From Desulfosporosinus orientis DSM 765 (lineage in GTDB: Bacteria > Bacillota > Desulfitobacteriia > Desulfitobacteriales > Desulfitobacteriaceae): 64,000 nucleotides of DNA. The notes below the pieces were generated by a model. It ran no database searches and was not told the DNA's origin. It worked only from the letters and a program-made list of their open reading frames with translations. The translations under genes were made by a program, and so were the position numbers. Where the stretch lies: assembly GCF_000235605.1 (NCBI RefSeq), contig NC_016584.1:4260001-4324000 (forward strand), given 5' to 3'. This document shows positions 17,562-25,514 of this stretch, one piece after another (positions within the stretch are counted from its first letter, which is position 1; each line of letters starts with the position of its first letter).

Positions 17562-18539
17562 TCAGAACATTTTTTTACTCATTTTGTCAATTGCTTCACT
17601 GGCGCTATCGTAGACACCGGGGAAGGAACTGAAATTAAGACCTTGAGTAAGATTAGGAATAAAATATAATTTCCCGCAATTTTTACAGGCTCTCTCGACT
17701 TCTTGTTCTACATGTTCAGGCGTCCATCCTGGGAAATCCACAACACCACTGTCAATATCCCCCATGAAACTGATTTGTCCCCCATATTTCTTGATCAGTT
17801 CAGGGGTGTTATTTGTGGTCATTACACCCTGCCAAATATCGATTCCCATTTCAATCATATACGGAACCAAATTCGCCGCATAAGAATCGCTGTGATGAAC
17901 GATTAACTCTACGCCATTGGCTTTATAGAAACCATAAATTTTCTTGTAAGCCGGTAAATAGAACTCTTCAAACATCGCCGGTGATATAAAGGACGATTTT
18001 TGGCTGCCCCAATCGTCATGATGGAAAAGAGCATCCGGATGGAGACGATCAATAAGTATCTTAGCATAGTTGAGTTCAGCTTCCGTAAGGTAATCTATGA
18101 GTTCATGCATGTATTCGGGTTCTTCACAAAGAGCCATTAAAGCATCTTCCATACTCATAAGATGATGACACATTTCAAAGACACCGGGAGCGACGAAAGC
18201 TGTAACAAACTGCTCATTGCGATCGATTGAGTTAGCATGGGCTACCGCCGCTGCCCAAGCTTCATCAGAATTATCGATAACAGGTGCTTTAACGTATTTT
18301 CTCCACTCGGTAATATCTTTTAATACCTTGTGCTCCTCATCATGCACCGGAAACTGGCCAAGCTGGCCTTCCGGCCATCTGAAAGTAATTCCCCAATCAT
18401 TTTTAAACTCCGTACCTGGTTCGCACATAAGCTTCACAGGAGATTCCAGAATAATGTCCATAAATTCATATTGATTTACAAAACGATCAGGATTACCGCC
18501 TTTGATGGTTTCCAGTAAGTTCTGCCTCTTTGTTAACAT
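17562..18539 (-). CDS. uroporphyrinogen-decarboxylase-family methyltransferase
   Basis: 325 residues from ATG 18539 behind AAAGGAGGG. The fold is URO-D (TIM barrel), but the gene sits directly after a B12-binding corrinoid protein, the arrangement of MtaA/MtbA-type and O-demethylase-type methyltransferases rather than of haem synthesis. The HHDDWGSQKSSFISPAMFEE segment (about 173-192) and ELIVHHSDSYAANLVPYMIE (about 210-229) carry the His/Asp residues that hold zinc or substrate in this family. The methyl donor could be a methoxylated or methylated compound. The direction (donor to corrinoid, or corrinoid to acceptor) cannot be told. Confidence 0.82.
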   Translation of the reverse strand: MLTKRQNLLETIKGGNPDRFVNQYEFMDIILESPVKLMCEPGTEFKNDWGITFRWPEGQLGQFPVHDEEHKVLKDITEWRKYVKAPVIDNSDEAWAAAVAHANSIDRNEQFVTAFVAPGVFEMCHHLMSMEDALMALCEEPEYMHELIDYLTEAELNYAKILIDRLHPDALFHHDDWGSQKSSFISPAMFEEFYLPAYKKIYGFYKANGVELIVHHSDSYAANLVPYMIEMGIDIWQGVMTTNNTPELIKKYGGQISFMGDIDSGVVDFPGWTPEHVEQEVERACKNCGKLYFIPNLTQGLNFSSFPGVYDSASEAIDKMSKKMF

Positions 18540-18590
18540 TAATTTGCCCTCCTTTTTATTAACCCTTGAAATTAAAGCAATAAGGCAATG

Positions 18591-19223
18591 TTAAGCGCTT
18601 GCCAATTCTTTGGCTTTTACTGCAGCACTTCCAGCATCGGGAGCAAAACCATCTGCCCCTATTTCATCTGCCATTTCCTGAGATACAGGAGCTCCGCCTA
18701 CAATAACTTTGAATCCTGTTAAACCACTGGCTTTGAGAGCTTGAACAGTTTCCCTCATGGCCAGCAATGTTGTCGTAAGAAGCCCTGATAAAGCCACAAC
18801 GTTAACATCATTATTCTCTTTGACGGCATTTATAAATTTCTCGGCACCGACATCTACGCCAAGATCAATCATTTTAAATCCGGCACTCTCTATCATCATG
18901 GAAACGAGATTTTTACCGATGTCATGCAGGTCCCCTTGAACCGTGCCGATAACGCAAGTTCCTAGAGAGGATGCAGCATTCCCAGTGAGAAGAGGTTTAA
19001 GAACTTCCACACCCTTAGACATAGCTTTAGCAGCCATCAGCATTTCCGGCACGAACACTTCCCCAGCCGAAAACTTGTCACCAATAATCCCCATGGAATC
19101 TATCATAGACTGAAGAATATCTGCCGCTGAGCTCCCTTCATCAAGTGCCTCCTGCACCAGACCCGGAATGAGTTTAGCTTTTCCCGCTTCTACCATAGCT
19201 TTTACATCTTCAATCTTTGCCAT
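18591..19223 (-). CDS. corrinoid (B12-binding) methyltransfer protein
   Basis: 210 residues from ATG 19223, 8 bases after AAGGAGG. An N-terminal helical cap (about 5-85) and a Rossmann-type B12 domain carry the base-off motif DLHDIGKNL (about 99-107, His being the lower cobalt ligand), then the SGLLTT loop (about 143-148) and GGAP (about 170-173). Length and domains match MttC/MtaC-type proteins. It is first in the operon with the URO-D methyltransferase and DUF2284 and lies back to back with the PucR-type regulator, which probably controls it. Confidence 0.9.
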   Translation of the reverse strand: MAKIEDVKAMVEAGKAKLIPGLVQEALDEGSSAADILQSMIDSMGIIGDKFSAGEVFVPEMLMAAKAMSKGVEVLKPLLTGNAASSLGTCVIGTVQGDLHDIGKNLVSMMIESAGFKMIDLGVDVGAEKFINAVKENNDVNVVALSGLLTTTLLAMRETVQALKASGLTGFKVIVGGAPVSQEMADEIGADGFAPDAGSAAVKAKELASA

Positions 19224-19292
19224 TTTCAATTCCTCCTTGTGATTATAAATGCTGACTTTGATTAATTAGATTAAGCCAAGATTTGATGTTAA

Positions 19293-19320
19293 AATACAAG
19301 TAGCTGACAATAAATCCCCT
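19293..19320. promoter_or_regulatory. CTGACAA inverted repeat in divergent promoter region
   Basis: CTGACAA (19293-19299) and TTGTCAG (19314-19320) face each other across 14 bases between the corrinoid and PucR genes. It is a candidate operator for either gene. Confidence 0.35.
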
Positions 19321-19366
19321 TTCTTGTCAGAATAGGTTCGTATATGAGAATATTCGATTTATTTAA

Positions 19367-19390
19367 AAATCTACCTTTGGGCAAATCTAC
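19367..19390. promoter_or_regulatory. AAATCTAC direct repeats ahead of the PucR-type gene
   Basis: AAATCTAC occurs at 19367-19374 and 19383-19390, a 16-base period, about 60-80 bases before the regulator start. A possible site for a regulator or for self-control. Confidence 0.3.
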
Positions 19391-19448
19391 AAAATAGATG
19401 TTTTTAAATGTGTATTATGCACACTGCCGGAGACAAGGAGGTCTTCTT

Positions 19449-20687
19449 ATGGACAATAATCCTCTGCTTTCTCAAATATCTTTAAAACTAGTAAAGATCC
19501 TCAGCAAGGAATCAGGACTGCAAGCCCTCGTCGATCTTGGCTATGAAACTCTGGGCAACCCTTTTACAATTACCGACTACAGTGTAAAGCTGTTGGCCAC
19601 AACGGGTGAATCTAAAGTGACGGATGATCCCGTCTGGAATGAGCTCAAAACCAATAATAACTTTGTTTTTCAAACCTATTCTTATTATGTGAGGAATAGT
19701 CTATATAACGAAATAGCCAGAAATGAAACCCCTTTCTTCTGGTCAGATCCTTACTGCAAGTACCCCAGACTCATCGGTAAGATCCGTATCAACAACAGAG
19801 ATATTGCCACTATGGTTGTGTGTGCCCATAATCAGGGCTTTAAAGAAAGCGATAAAGAATTAGTCTCCTTGTTTTGCGATGCCTTTTCAATTGAACTGCA
19901 AAAATCGAATAATATCGATTTTTCCCAGGGACTGATGTATCAAAGCTTCTTGTATGATTTGCTTGATGGGATTTTGGAAGACGAACAATTAATTATGGAA
20001 AGAATGAAAATTCTAGGTTTAAAGTTTCAACGTAAGCTATTCGTATTAACCATTAATATTCAAAATTTTGATAAGTCAAGGTCTACTCTTCCCTACATGA
20101 GAGATGAAATCGAGAAAAAACTAAATCATTCCAAAGCCATAGTTTATAAACAAACTATTGTAATACTCGCGAGCTGTGAGAACGAACGATATTTTCTAAA
20201 CATCGAATTAAAATCATTAAAAGAGTTTATCCGGGCAAATAACCTCCAGGCAGGGATCAGCCGCCCGTTCTGGAAATTAACCGAGGTAAAAGACTATTAT
20301 CTTGAGTCTGTCGAAGCCATAGCCTTAGGAAATCTCCTTCATAGTGAGAAACAGCTTTATAACTATGAGGATTTTTTAATATTTGATTTAATCAATTACT
20401 ACGGTGAAAGGTCTAAACGCTTAATTCACTCTTCTTTGTTAAGGCTTATTGACTATGATAATGAGAACGGAACAGATTATGCCCGCAGCTTATATACTTA
20501 CCTCCTCAATTTTAAAAATATTAAAGAATCGGCCAATAGCTTGAATATCCACCGCAATACTATGTTCCATAGAATTGAAAAAATAGAAAACCTTTTAAAT
20601 GTAGACTTAAATAATGGTGATGTATTGTTTCAGCTCTATCTGTCCTATAAAATTTTGGAGTTTCTTAAAATAACGTTGCCTTACTGA
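19449..20687 (+). CDS. PucR/CdaR-type transcriptional regulator
   Basis: 412 residues from ATG 19449, 7 bases after AAGGAGG; a longer in-frame start at 19398 lacks a site. The N-terminal part (about 15-150) looks like a sensory GAF-like domain. The middle is a GGDEF-like/CdaR region, and the C-terminus has the PucR helix-turn-helix KNIKESANSLNIHRNTMFHR (about 356-375). PucR-type proteins sense small molecules and usually activate nearby catabolic genes. Its divergent position next to the corrinoid/URO-D/DUF2284 operon suggests it controls that operon in response to the methylated substrate. The target is inferred. Confidence 0.85.
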   Translation: MDNNPLLSQISLKLVKILSKESGLQALVDLGYETLGNPFTITDYSVKLLATTGESKVTDDPVWNELKTNNNFVFQTYSYYVRNSLYNEIARNETPFFWSDPYCKYPRLIGKIRINNRDIATMVVCAHNQGFKESDKELVSLFCDAFSIELQKSNNIDFSQGLMYQSFLYDLLDGILEDEQLIMERMKILGLKFQRKLFVLTINIQNFDKSRSTLPYMRDEIEKKLNHSKAIVYKQTIVILASCENERYFLNIELKSLKEFIRANNLQAGISRPFWKLTEVKDYYLESVEAIALGNLLHSEKQLYNYEDFLIFDLINYYGERSKRLIHSSLLRLIDYDNENGTDYARSLYTYLLNFKNIKESANSLNIHRNTMFHRIEKIENLLNVDLNNGDVLFQLYLSYKILEFLKITLPY

Positions 20688-20714
20688 TTTTTGTTCAGAT
20701 CCGTAATATTTAAA

Positions 20715-20747
20715 AAAGATCCCGGCAAATCATCGGCCGGGATCTTT
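20715..20747. terminator. bidirectional terminator after the PucR-type gene
   Basis: AAAGATCCCGGC pairs exactly with GCCGGGATCTTT (12 bp, 9-base loop). An A-run lies on the left and TTTCT on the right, between two converging genes. Confidence 0.85.
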
Positions 20748-20763
20748 CTATAACCATCCATTC

Positions 20764-20911
20764 TCAATCAGCAAATAGGTCCCCATCCTTACTATATTCC
20801 AGGATTTCTACCATCAGCCGGTTCAGTATTAAGACAACATCTTTTCTTGAAGTATTTGTCTGTGCAAGACCGTAAACCAAATAATCCGTGCCACTGGTTT
20901 TGGCAGACCAT
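20764..20911 (-). pseudogene. possible C-terminal gene remnant downstream of MerR gene
   Basis: On the minus strand a frame with no stop runs about 49 codons from just below the MerR stop to TGA at 20766-20764. It reads SAKTSGTDYLVYGLAQ..., then a helical stretch ending SKDGDLFAD. It has no start codon or ribosome site and lies in a different frame from the MerR gene. It may be the tail of a lost gene or of a longer MerR protein cut by a frameshift. I do not recognise the family. Confidence 0.25.
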
Positions 20912-21715
20912 CTAAAAACTCAAAAACTTCCAACGATCCTCCTCATTTTGGACAATAGGAATTTGTACTTCCGTGATATAGCGACTGCTGTCCCGTTCAA
21001 CAAATTGGTCAATAATATTAAAGTTAATGGTCATATCAACAAGATCTAAATCCCCGCCTGCCGCACGAATACGCAATTCACTATCATAGATATGTTCATA
21101 CGCCCCCTGATGATAACCGCAGAGAAAACGTCCGGCGGGTATGAATGGAAATTGCAGAGAATCCGTCATTTCTTGCTGCAAGATGGTGTTTTCTCCATCA
21201 TCAAACAGATAGGCACCAAAATATTTGGAATCATTTTTATAAAAAACCACCGTGGGATTTAAGTAGAACCAATCATCCCCATAGAGCAGTTCTTCCCCGC
21301 CAATTGGGAAGTAGTGCCTTTCCGGAAATTCTTTAATGGAGACACTCTCAACGTCCACTTTCGGCAATTCCTGTTTAATAAAATTAATTTTCTGCTGAAT
21401 CGCTCTATCCGTATTAAGGAGATTTTCTGCCTTTTTCCTTAGAATAATTGACTGCTTTTCAAACTGTTCTAATGTTGTTTCGATATCCCGTGATTCTAAA
21501 TAGGAATCGCCAATTTCTTTAAGGGAATAGCCCAGCCGGCTTAAATAACGTATGGTTGCCAGTTTATAAATTTGGTCAAACCGATATCTGCGATAACCGT
21601 TACTCGGATTTCGTTCTGTCGGAACCAACAAACCGATGGAATCATAATAGATAAGGGTCTGCACGTTCAAATGAAATAAAGCACTTATTTCTCCAATGCT
21701 AAGGGTTTCTTTCAT
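20912..21715 (-). CDS. MerR-family regulator with effector-binding domain
   Basis: 267 residues from ATG 21715 behind GGGAGGG. The N-terminus is a classical MerR helix-turn-helix and wing: SIGEISALFHLNVQTLIYYD (about 6-25), then NPSNGYRRYRFDQI. A long dimer coiled coil follows (about 75-115), then a GyrI/BltR-like effector domain (about 120-267). No cysteine metal site is seen, so it more likely senses an organic ligand, as BltR and BmrR do. No efflux gene is adjacent. The stop is amber. It sits alone between the two methyltransferase clusters. Confidence 0.85.
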   Translation of the reverse strand: MKETLSIGEISALFHLNVQTLIYYDSIGLLVPTERNPSNGYRRYRFDQIYKLATIRYLSRLGYSLKEIGDSYLESRDIETTLEQFEKQSIILRKKAENLLNTDRAIQQKINFIKQELPKVDVESVSIKEFPERHYFPIGGEELLYGDDWFYLNPTVVFYKNDSKYFGAYLFDDGENTILQQEMTDSLQFPFIPAGRFLCGYHQGAYEHIYDSELRIRAAGGDLDLVDMTINFNIIDQFVERDSSRYITEVQIPIVQNEEDRWKFLSF

Positions 21716-21825
21716 ATAAGGTCTCTTCCCTCCCTCTTGATAAGGTCATTATAACCAGCAAGATCTGAACAGGCAATCCTCTGATTTTTTGACCCTCTCA
21801 AGACAGGCAAAACTTTAATAAGCAT

Positions 21826-21864
21826 AGAGGGCTGGTTGCAAAATGAGTTTGCAACCAGCCCTCT
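21826..21864 (-). terminator. terminator of the mttB operon
   Basis: A perfect 17-bp stem (21826-21842 with 21848-21864, core GAGGGCTGGTTGC) with a 5-base loop, followed on the minus strand by a T-rich stretch. It is 10 bases below the last gene of the Pyl-mttB operon. Confidence 0.85.
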
Positions 21865-21873
21865 AACGTTCTT

Positions 21874-22671
21874 CTACATCTCGAATTGTTTATTGCGATA
21901 AGCCTTAAGATATCTGCCGCAATAATCGTCTCGACCAATCAGTGTCTCTGCCGTAATCAGGCTTGCCATCATCATTTTATCCAAGGGATTGATTATTAGA
22001 CCATCCAGCCCTTTCGTAATCGCCATAATGGCAAAGGCGTGATTCATGAATTTTCGCTCCGGCAGGCCATAGGATATATTAGACAGGCCGCACATGGTAT
22101 GAACTCCTTTGAATTGCGTCATAATGGCCTCAACAGAATTGATAAATTCCGCAGCAAAGGTACTGTTCACAGAGATTGGTTGAACCAAGGGATCTACATA
22201 GATATTATCAAGAGACACATTGTTTTGGACCAGCCCATTGATGAGCTTATCGGCAATCTTCAGCCGATCATTCATAGTTTCGGGCATTCCTTCATCACTC
22301 ATGCATAAGGCTACAACTTTTAAGTCTGTACCCGCAACGACAGGAATCAAGGCATCATAACGTTCTTTCTCCAGGGATATGGAATTGATCATAGCAATAC
22401 CCTTATGAACGGATAAGGCGGCCTCAATCGCCTTGGGGTCGGGACTATCGAGACAGCAGGGCGCACCCACTACCTCCTGAACGGCTTTGACAAGCCATTG
22501 CAGGTAGTCTATCTCCTTACCGACAAAGATCCCCGCGTTAACATCTATATAATTTGCCCCCGCCGCGAACTCATCCCTGGCCACCTTTTGAATATATTCG
22601 ATATCCTGGGCTTTAATGGCCTCGCCAATGACTTTGCGGCTGGCATTAATCAGTTCTCCGACAATGATCAC
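21874..22671 (-). CDS. pterin-binding methyltransferase (MtgA/MtrH/AcsE-like), corrinoid to tetrahydrofolate
   Basis: 265 residues from GTG 22671 behind GGAGG. The fold is the dihydropteroate-synthase-type barrel of methyltetrahydrofolate:corrinoid methyltransferases. GANYIDVNAG (about 34-43) and CLDSPDPKAIEAAL (about 73-86) are the family's pterin-pocket segments, and CGLSNISYGLPER (about 194-206) is the corrinoid-facing one. In Desulfitobacterium hafniense MtgA moves the methyl group from the glycine-betaine corrinoid protein to tetrahydrofolate. This gene fills the same place after MttB and corrinoid genes. It should end the chain from methylamine to methyl-H4folate. The stop codon is amber and a terminator follows. 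Confidence 0.88.
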   Translation of the reverse strand: MIIVGELINASRKVIGEAIKAQDIEYIQKVARDEFAAGANYIDVNAGIFVGKEIDYLQWLVKAVQEVVGAPCCLDSPDPKAIEAALSVHKGIAMINSISLEKERYDALIPVVAGTDLKVVALCMSDEGMPETMNDRLKIADKLINGLVQNNVSLDNIYVDPLVQPISVNSTFAAEFINSVEAIMTQFKGVHTMCGLSNISYGLPERKFMNHAFAIMAITKGLDGLIINPLDKMMMASLITAETLIGRDDYCGRYLKAYRNKQFEM

Positions 22672-22699
22672 TTGATTTCCTCCTCATGTAAGGTTTAAT

Positions 22700-23335
22700 T
22701 TACAGCGCCAGAAGCTGCCTGCAAAGCTCTACCGCCGAGCCGGCATCCGGGGCATAACCGTCCGCTCCAATCATGTTTGCGTACTCCTGGGAAACCGGCG
22801 CTCCCCCGACAATGACCTTAACCTTGTCTCTTAAACCCTTTTCCGTTAAAAGATCAATGACATCTTTCATCATCGGCATGGTTGTGGTTAAAAGTGCCGA
22901 CAAGGCAATGATATCCGGTTTATGCTCAGCACTGGCGGCAATAAAGTCGTCACTGGAGATATCCACTCCCATATTTATCACTTCAAAGCCGCCACTTTCC
23001 ATCAACATGCTGACCAGGTTTTTGCCGATGTCATGAAGATCTCCTTTTACCGTCCCAATCAGAATCCTGCCATTGCTTTTTTGATCCCCGGCAGCAATTA
23101 AGGGTTTCAGAATCTCCAGCCCGCCGGTCATACTCTTGGCGGACATGAGCACTTCCGGCACAAACATATCCCCAGCCTTAAAGCGAACTCCTACTACATC
23201 CATTCCGGCAATTAAACCCTCGTTTACGATCTCCAACGGACTATTTCCTGCTGCGATAAGATTGGAAACCAGCTCCCTAACCTTATCCCTCTGGCCTGAA
23301 ATAACACTTTGGGCAAGTTCCGCATAAATTGCCAT
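22700..23335 (-). CDS. corrinoid (B12-binding) protein, second of the operon
   Basis: 211 residues from ATG 23335 behind AAGGAGG. Helical cap, then base-off B12 motif DLHDIGKNLVSML (about 98-110), SALLTTTMP (about 145-153) and GGAPVSQE (about 176-183). It stands between the non-Pyl MttB gene and the pterin methyltransferase gene with gaps of 36 and 28 bases. It is therefore the natural methyl carrier for that pair, comparable to MtgC. It differs in many residues from the other two corrinoid proteins in the window, so it is not a recent copy. Confidence 0.9.
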   Translation of the reverse strand: MAIYAELAQSVISGQRDKVRELVSNLIAAGNSPLEIVNEGLIAGMDVVGVRFKAGDMFVPEVLMSAKSMTGGLEILKPLIAAGDQKSNGRILIGTVKGDLHDIGKNLVSMLMESGGFEVINMGVDISSDDFIAASAEHKPDIIALSALLTTTMPMMKDVIDLLTEKGLRDKVKVIVGGAPVSQEYANMIGADGYAPDAGSAVELCRQLLAL

Positions 23336-23371
23336 TCCCTGTTTCCTCCTTGTAAACTTTAACCTTCCTAT

Positions 23372-24790
23372 TTACATCAAGGCTTCTTTCGCATCAGCAA
23401 TTATTTTTGTGAATTCTTTTTCAACTTCGCTGCTTAGAGGTGCCGGTTGATGTGTCGTTATTAAGTTCTTAGCCCTTTCTTTAGCTATATCTTCAACTTT
23501 CTGGCTCTTAACCGCCCATTGTTCGAAGGTTTGTCTCTGACTAATAGTCGGTACCCAGAGTTCCCCGGCACGCAGATATTTTCTGGTGTGGGGATGGCCG
23601 AGGAAATTATCGTTGTTCTCAATTATCTCCGCGATAACATCCACTGCCAAATTGTCGTCGTTAACTTCAAACTCTTTGATGGTTCTTTGCACCACGGAAG
23701 AGATCTCATTATCCATGACCAGCATGGTGTAACACTCTACTAAGGCATTATCCAGAGAACCTGCCGAGCCAATGATATCACTGCCGGCCAGCGCCTCCAT
23801 TAAAGCGTTATAAAGATGTTCATACCCGCTCTGCATATCGGCAATCTTTGAACTTCCGCAATATCCGCCGGGAGCAACGGGAATCTGATAATAACGTCCC
23901 AATTGATTCAGCCCTGCAGACATCATACCCATTTCCGGCATGGCCCATAAACCAAGGCCCGTCCTCATATCCATAAATGTAGCCCGTGAGGACATGGTTA
24001 AAGGACAGCCCGGTTTGTAAAGCTGGGCCGCAATCACGCCCGCCAGGATTTCGGCATTGTGCATAGCCACAAGGCCATTCATACTCATGGGGCCGGTAGC
24101 TCCCATTTGCGGGCAAGGCTCCACGCCTAAAGGCAGGCCAGCCTCAACTACATCCAAAAGGGCTTCCGCCGGATCGAAGCCATAGCCCAACGGACTAACC
24201 GGCGAAACGGGCAAAGTGGCCAAGGGTTTTTCCCTCAGGGCCTTTTCGCTGCCTGCCGCCGCCACCAGCAGTTCGATAATAAATTTCAACTCCCGGGAAG
24301 ATTCCACGCAAATACTCAGAGGTTTGGAAGTACTGCGCAGACAGGTAGCCGTCTCAACCGTGAGAATGATTTCCTGAGGCACATCCCTGGGAAAAAGAGG
24401 GGAAATAATATGGACATTGTCCAGGGCATCCGCCAAGCGGGTGATATCCTCTAAATCCTTGAGCAAGGCATCCCTGCGCTCCCCGCTCTCGATATCAATC
24501 ACCGACGGTGCTCCGACCAAGGTCTGGCAGTATGCTTTTTTGCTGCCGATTTCCAACTGATGCAGGTCATTTCTGCCATAGAGATTGAAAACAGCCGGTA
24601 CTGACTTCATTCCTTTGTCAATAACATCCTGAGTGAAAAGAATCCTCTTACCCTTTTCAAGGCAGCCGTGATCTAAAAGCAAGGTCCGGAATCGCTCTGA
24701 ACTTGTGCTGATTCCCACTTTTTTCAAGAGATCAAGGCTTGCTTCATGTACCTGTAAAAGTTGCGCTTCTGAATAGTATTCGAATTTCAT
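23372..24790 (-). CDS. non-pyrrolysine MttB-family methyltransferase (MtgB-like)
   Basis: 472 residues from ATG 24790, 7 bases after GGAGGGAG; an ATG 15 bases upstream contains the ribosome site. It is a full-length member of the trimethylamine methyltransferase superfamily (COG5598). No amber codon interrupts it. Where Pyl sits in the neighbouring MttB, this protein reads PGGYCGSSKIADMQ (about 319-332), with Tyr-Cys-Gly near the Pyl position. Non-Pyl members act on quaternary amines, for example MtgB on glycine betaine in Desulfitobacterium. The nearby BCCT carrier fits such a substrate. Carnitine, proline betaine or choline-derived compounds are alternatives. Confidence 0.88.
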   Translation of the reverse strand: MKFEYYSEAQLLQVHEASLDLLKKVGISTSSERFRTLLLDHGCLEKGKRILFTQDVIDKGMKSVPAVFNLYGRNDLHQLEIGSKKAYCQTLVGAPSVIDIESGERRDALLKDLEDITRLADALDNVHIISPLFPRDVPQEIILTVETATCLRSTSKPLSICVESSRELKFIIELLVAAAGSEKALREKPLATLPVSPVSPLGYGFDPAEALLDVVEAGLPLGVEPCPQMGATGPMSMNGLVAMHNAEILAGVIAAQLYKPGCPLTMSSRATFMDMRTGLGLWAMPEMGMMSAGLNQLGRYYQIPVAPGGYCGSSKIADMQSGYEHLYNALMEALAGSDIIGSAGSLDNALVECYTMLVMDNEISSVVQRTIKEFEVNDDNLAVDVIAEIIENNDNFLGHPHTRKYLRAGELWVPTISQRQTFEQWAVKSQKVEDIAKERAKNLITTHQPAPLSSEVEKEFTKIIADAKEALM

Positions 24791-24834
24791 CTTTTCTCCC
24801 TCCATTTTCTCTTAACTACCAGTCAATTCCCCAA

Positions 24835-25479
24835 CTACGCTCCCAGAAGCCGTTTGGCAACTTCAACAGCTACCGAAGCATCTTCGGCATAGCCATCGGC
24901 TCCAATAGTATCAGCCCAATTCTGGTTGATAGGTGCTCCGCCTATCATCACCTTAACCTTGTCTCTGAGACCTTCTTCCTGCAGAAGTTCAATAATCTCT
25001 TTCTGCCGCCCGACAGTGGTTGTTAAAAGGGCGGAAATTCCAATAATATCAGGCTTGAATTCCAGGGTTTGCTCGATAAACTTTTTAGCCGGAACGTCAA
25101 TCCCTATGTCGCGCACTTCAAATCCTGCTGTCTTTAACATCATGATGACAATATTTTTACCGATTTCGTGCAAATCGCCTTCCACGGTTCCCATTAACAC
25201 CCGGCCTAAAAACTCCCTTTTTTGACCGGCCATTAAGGGCTCAATTACTTTGATTCCCGCATCCATGGCCTTGGCACCCAACAATAAGTCCGGCAAAAAG
25301 TAGGTTCCATTGGCAAACAAGGCGCCTACAGCCTGAATTCCTTTAGTCAGGCCCTCATTAATCACCACGAGGGGTTCGATCCCGGCGGCAATTGCTTTTT
25401 TTGTCCACTCCGGTACTTGGGCTGCGTCGCCTTCACGAACACCTTCAATAATTTTCTGCAAAATCTCGTCATTAGCCAT
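24835..25479 (-). CDS. mttC: trimethylamine corrinoid protein (MttC-like)
   Basis: 214 residues from ATG 25479, 7 bases after GGAGGGA; longer in-frame starts lack a site. Helical cap, then DLHEIGKNIVIMM (about 105-117) with the cobalt-ligand His, SALLTTTVGR (about 152-161) and GGAPINQN (about 183-190). It follows the Pyl-MttB gene by 35 bases, the standard mttB-mttC pairing, and would receive the methyl group from trimethylamine. Its stop is amber (TAG, 24837-24835), with a TGA four codons further. Termination at TAG therefore has to work here although the gene before it needs TAG to be read as pyrrolysine. Confidence 0.88.
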   Translation of the reverse strand: MANDEILQKIIEGVREGDAAQVPEWTKKAIAAGIEPLVVINEGLTKGIQAVGALFANGTYFLPDLLLGAKAMDAGIKVIEPLMAGQKREFLGRVLMGTVEGDLHEIGKNIVIMMLKTAGFEVRDIGIDVPAKKFIEQTLEFKPDIIGISALLTTTVGRQKEIIELLQEEGLRDKVKVMIGGAPINQNWADTIGADGYAEDASVAVEVAKRLLGA

Positions 25480-25514
25480 GCTAATCCCTCCGCTTTCTTT
25501 TTGGGGCGTCACAA

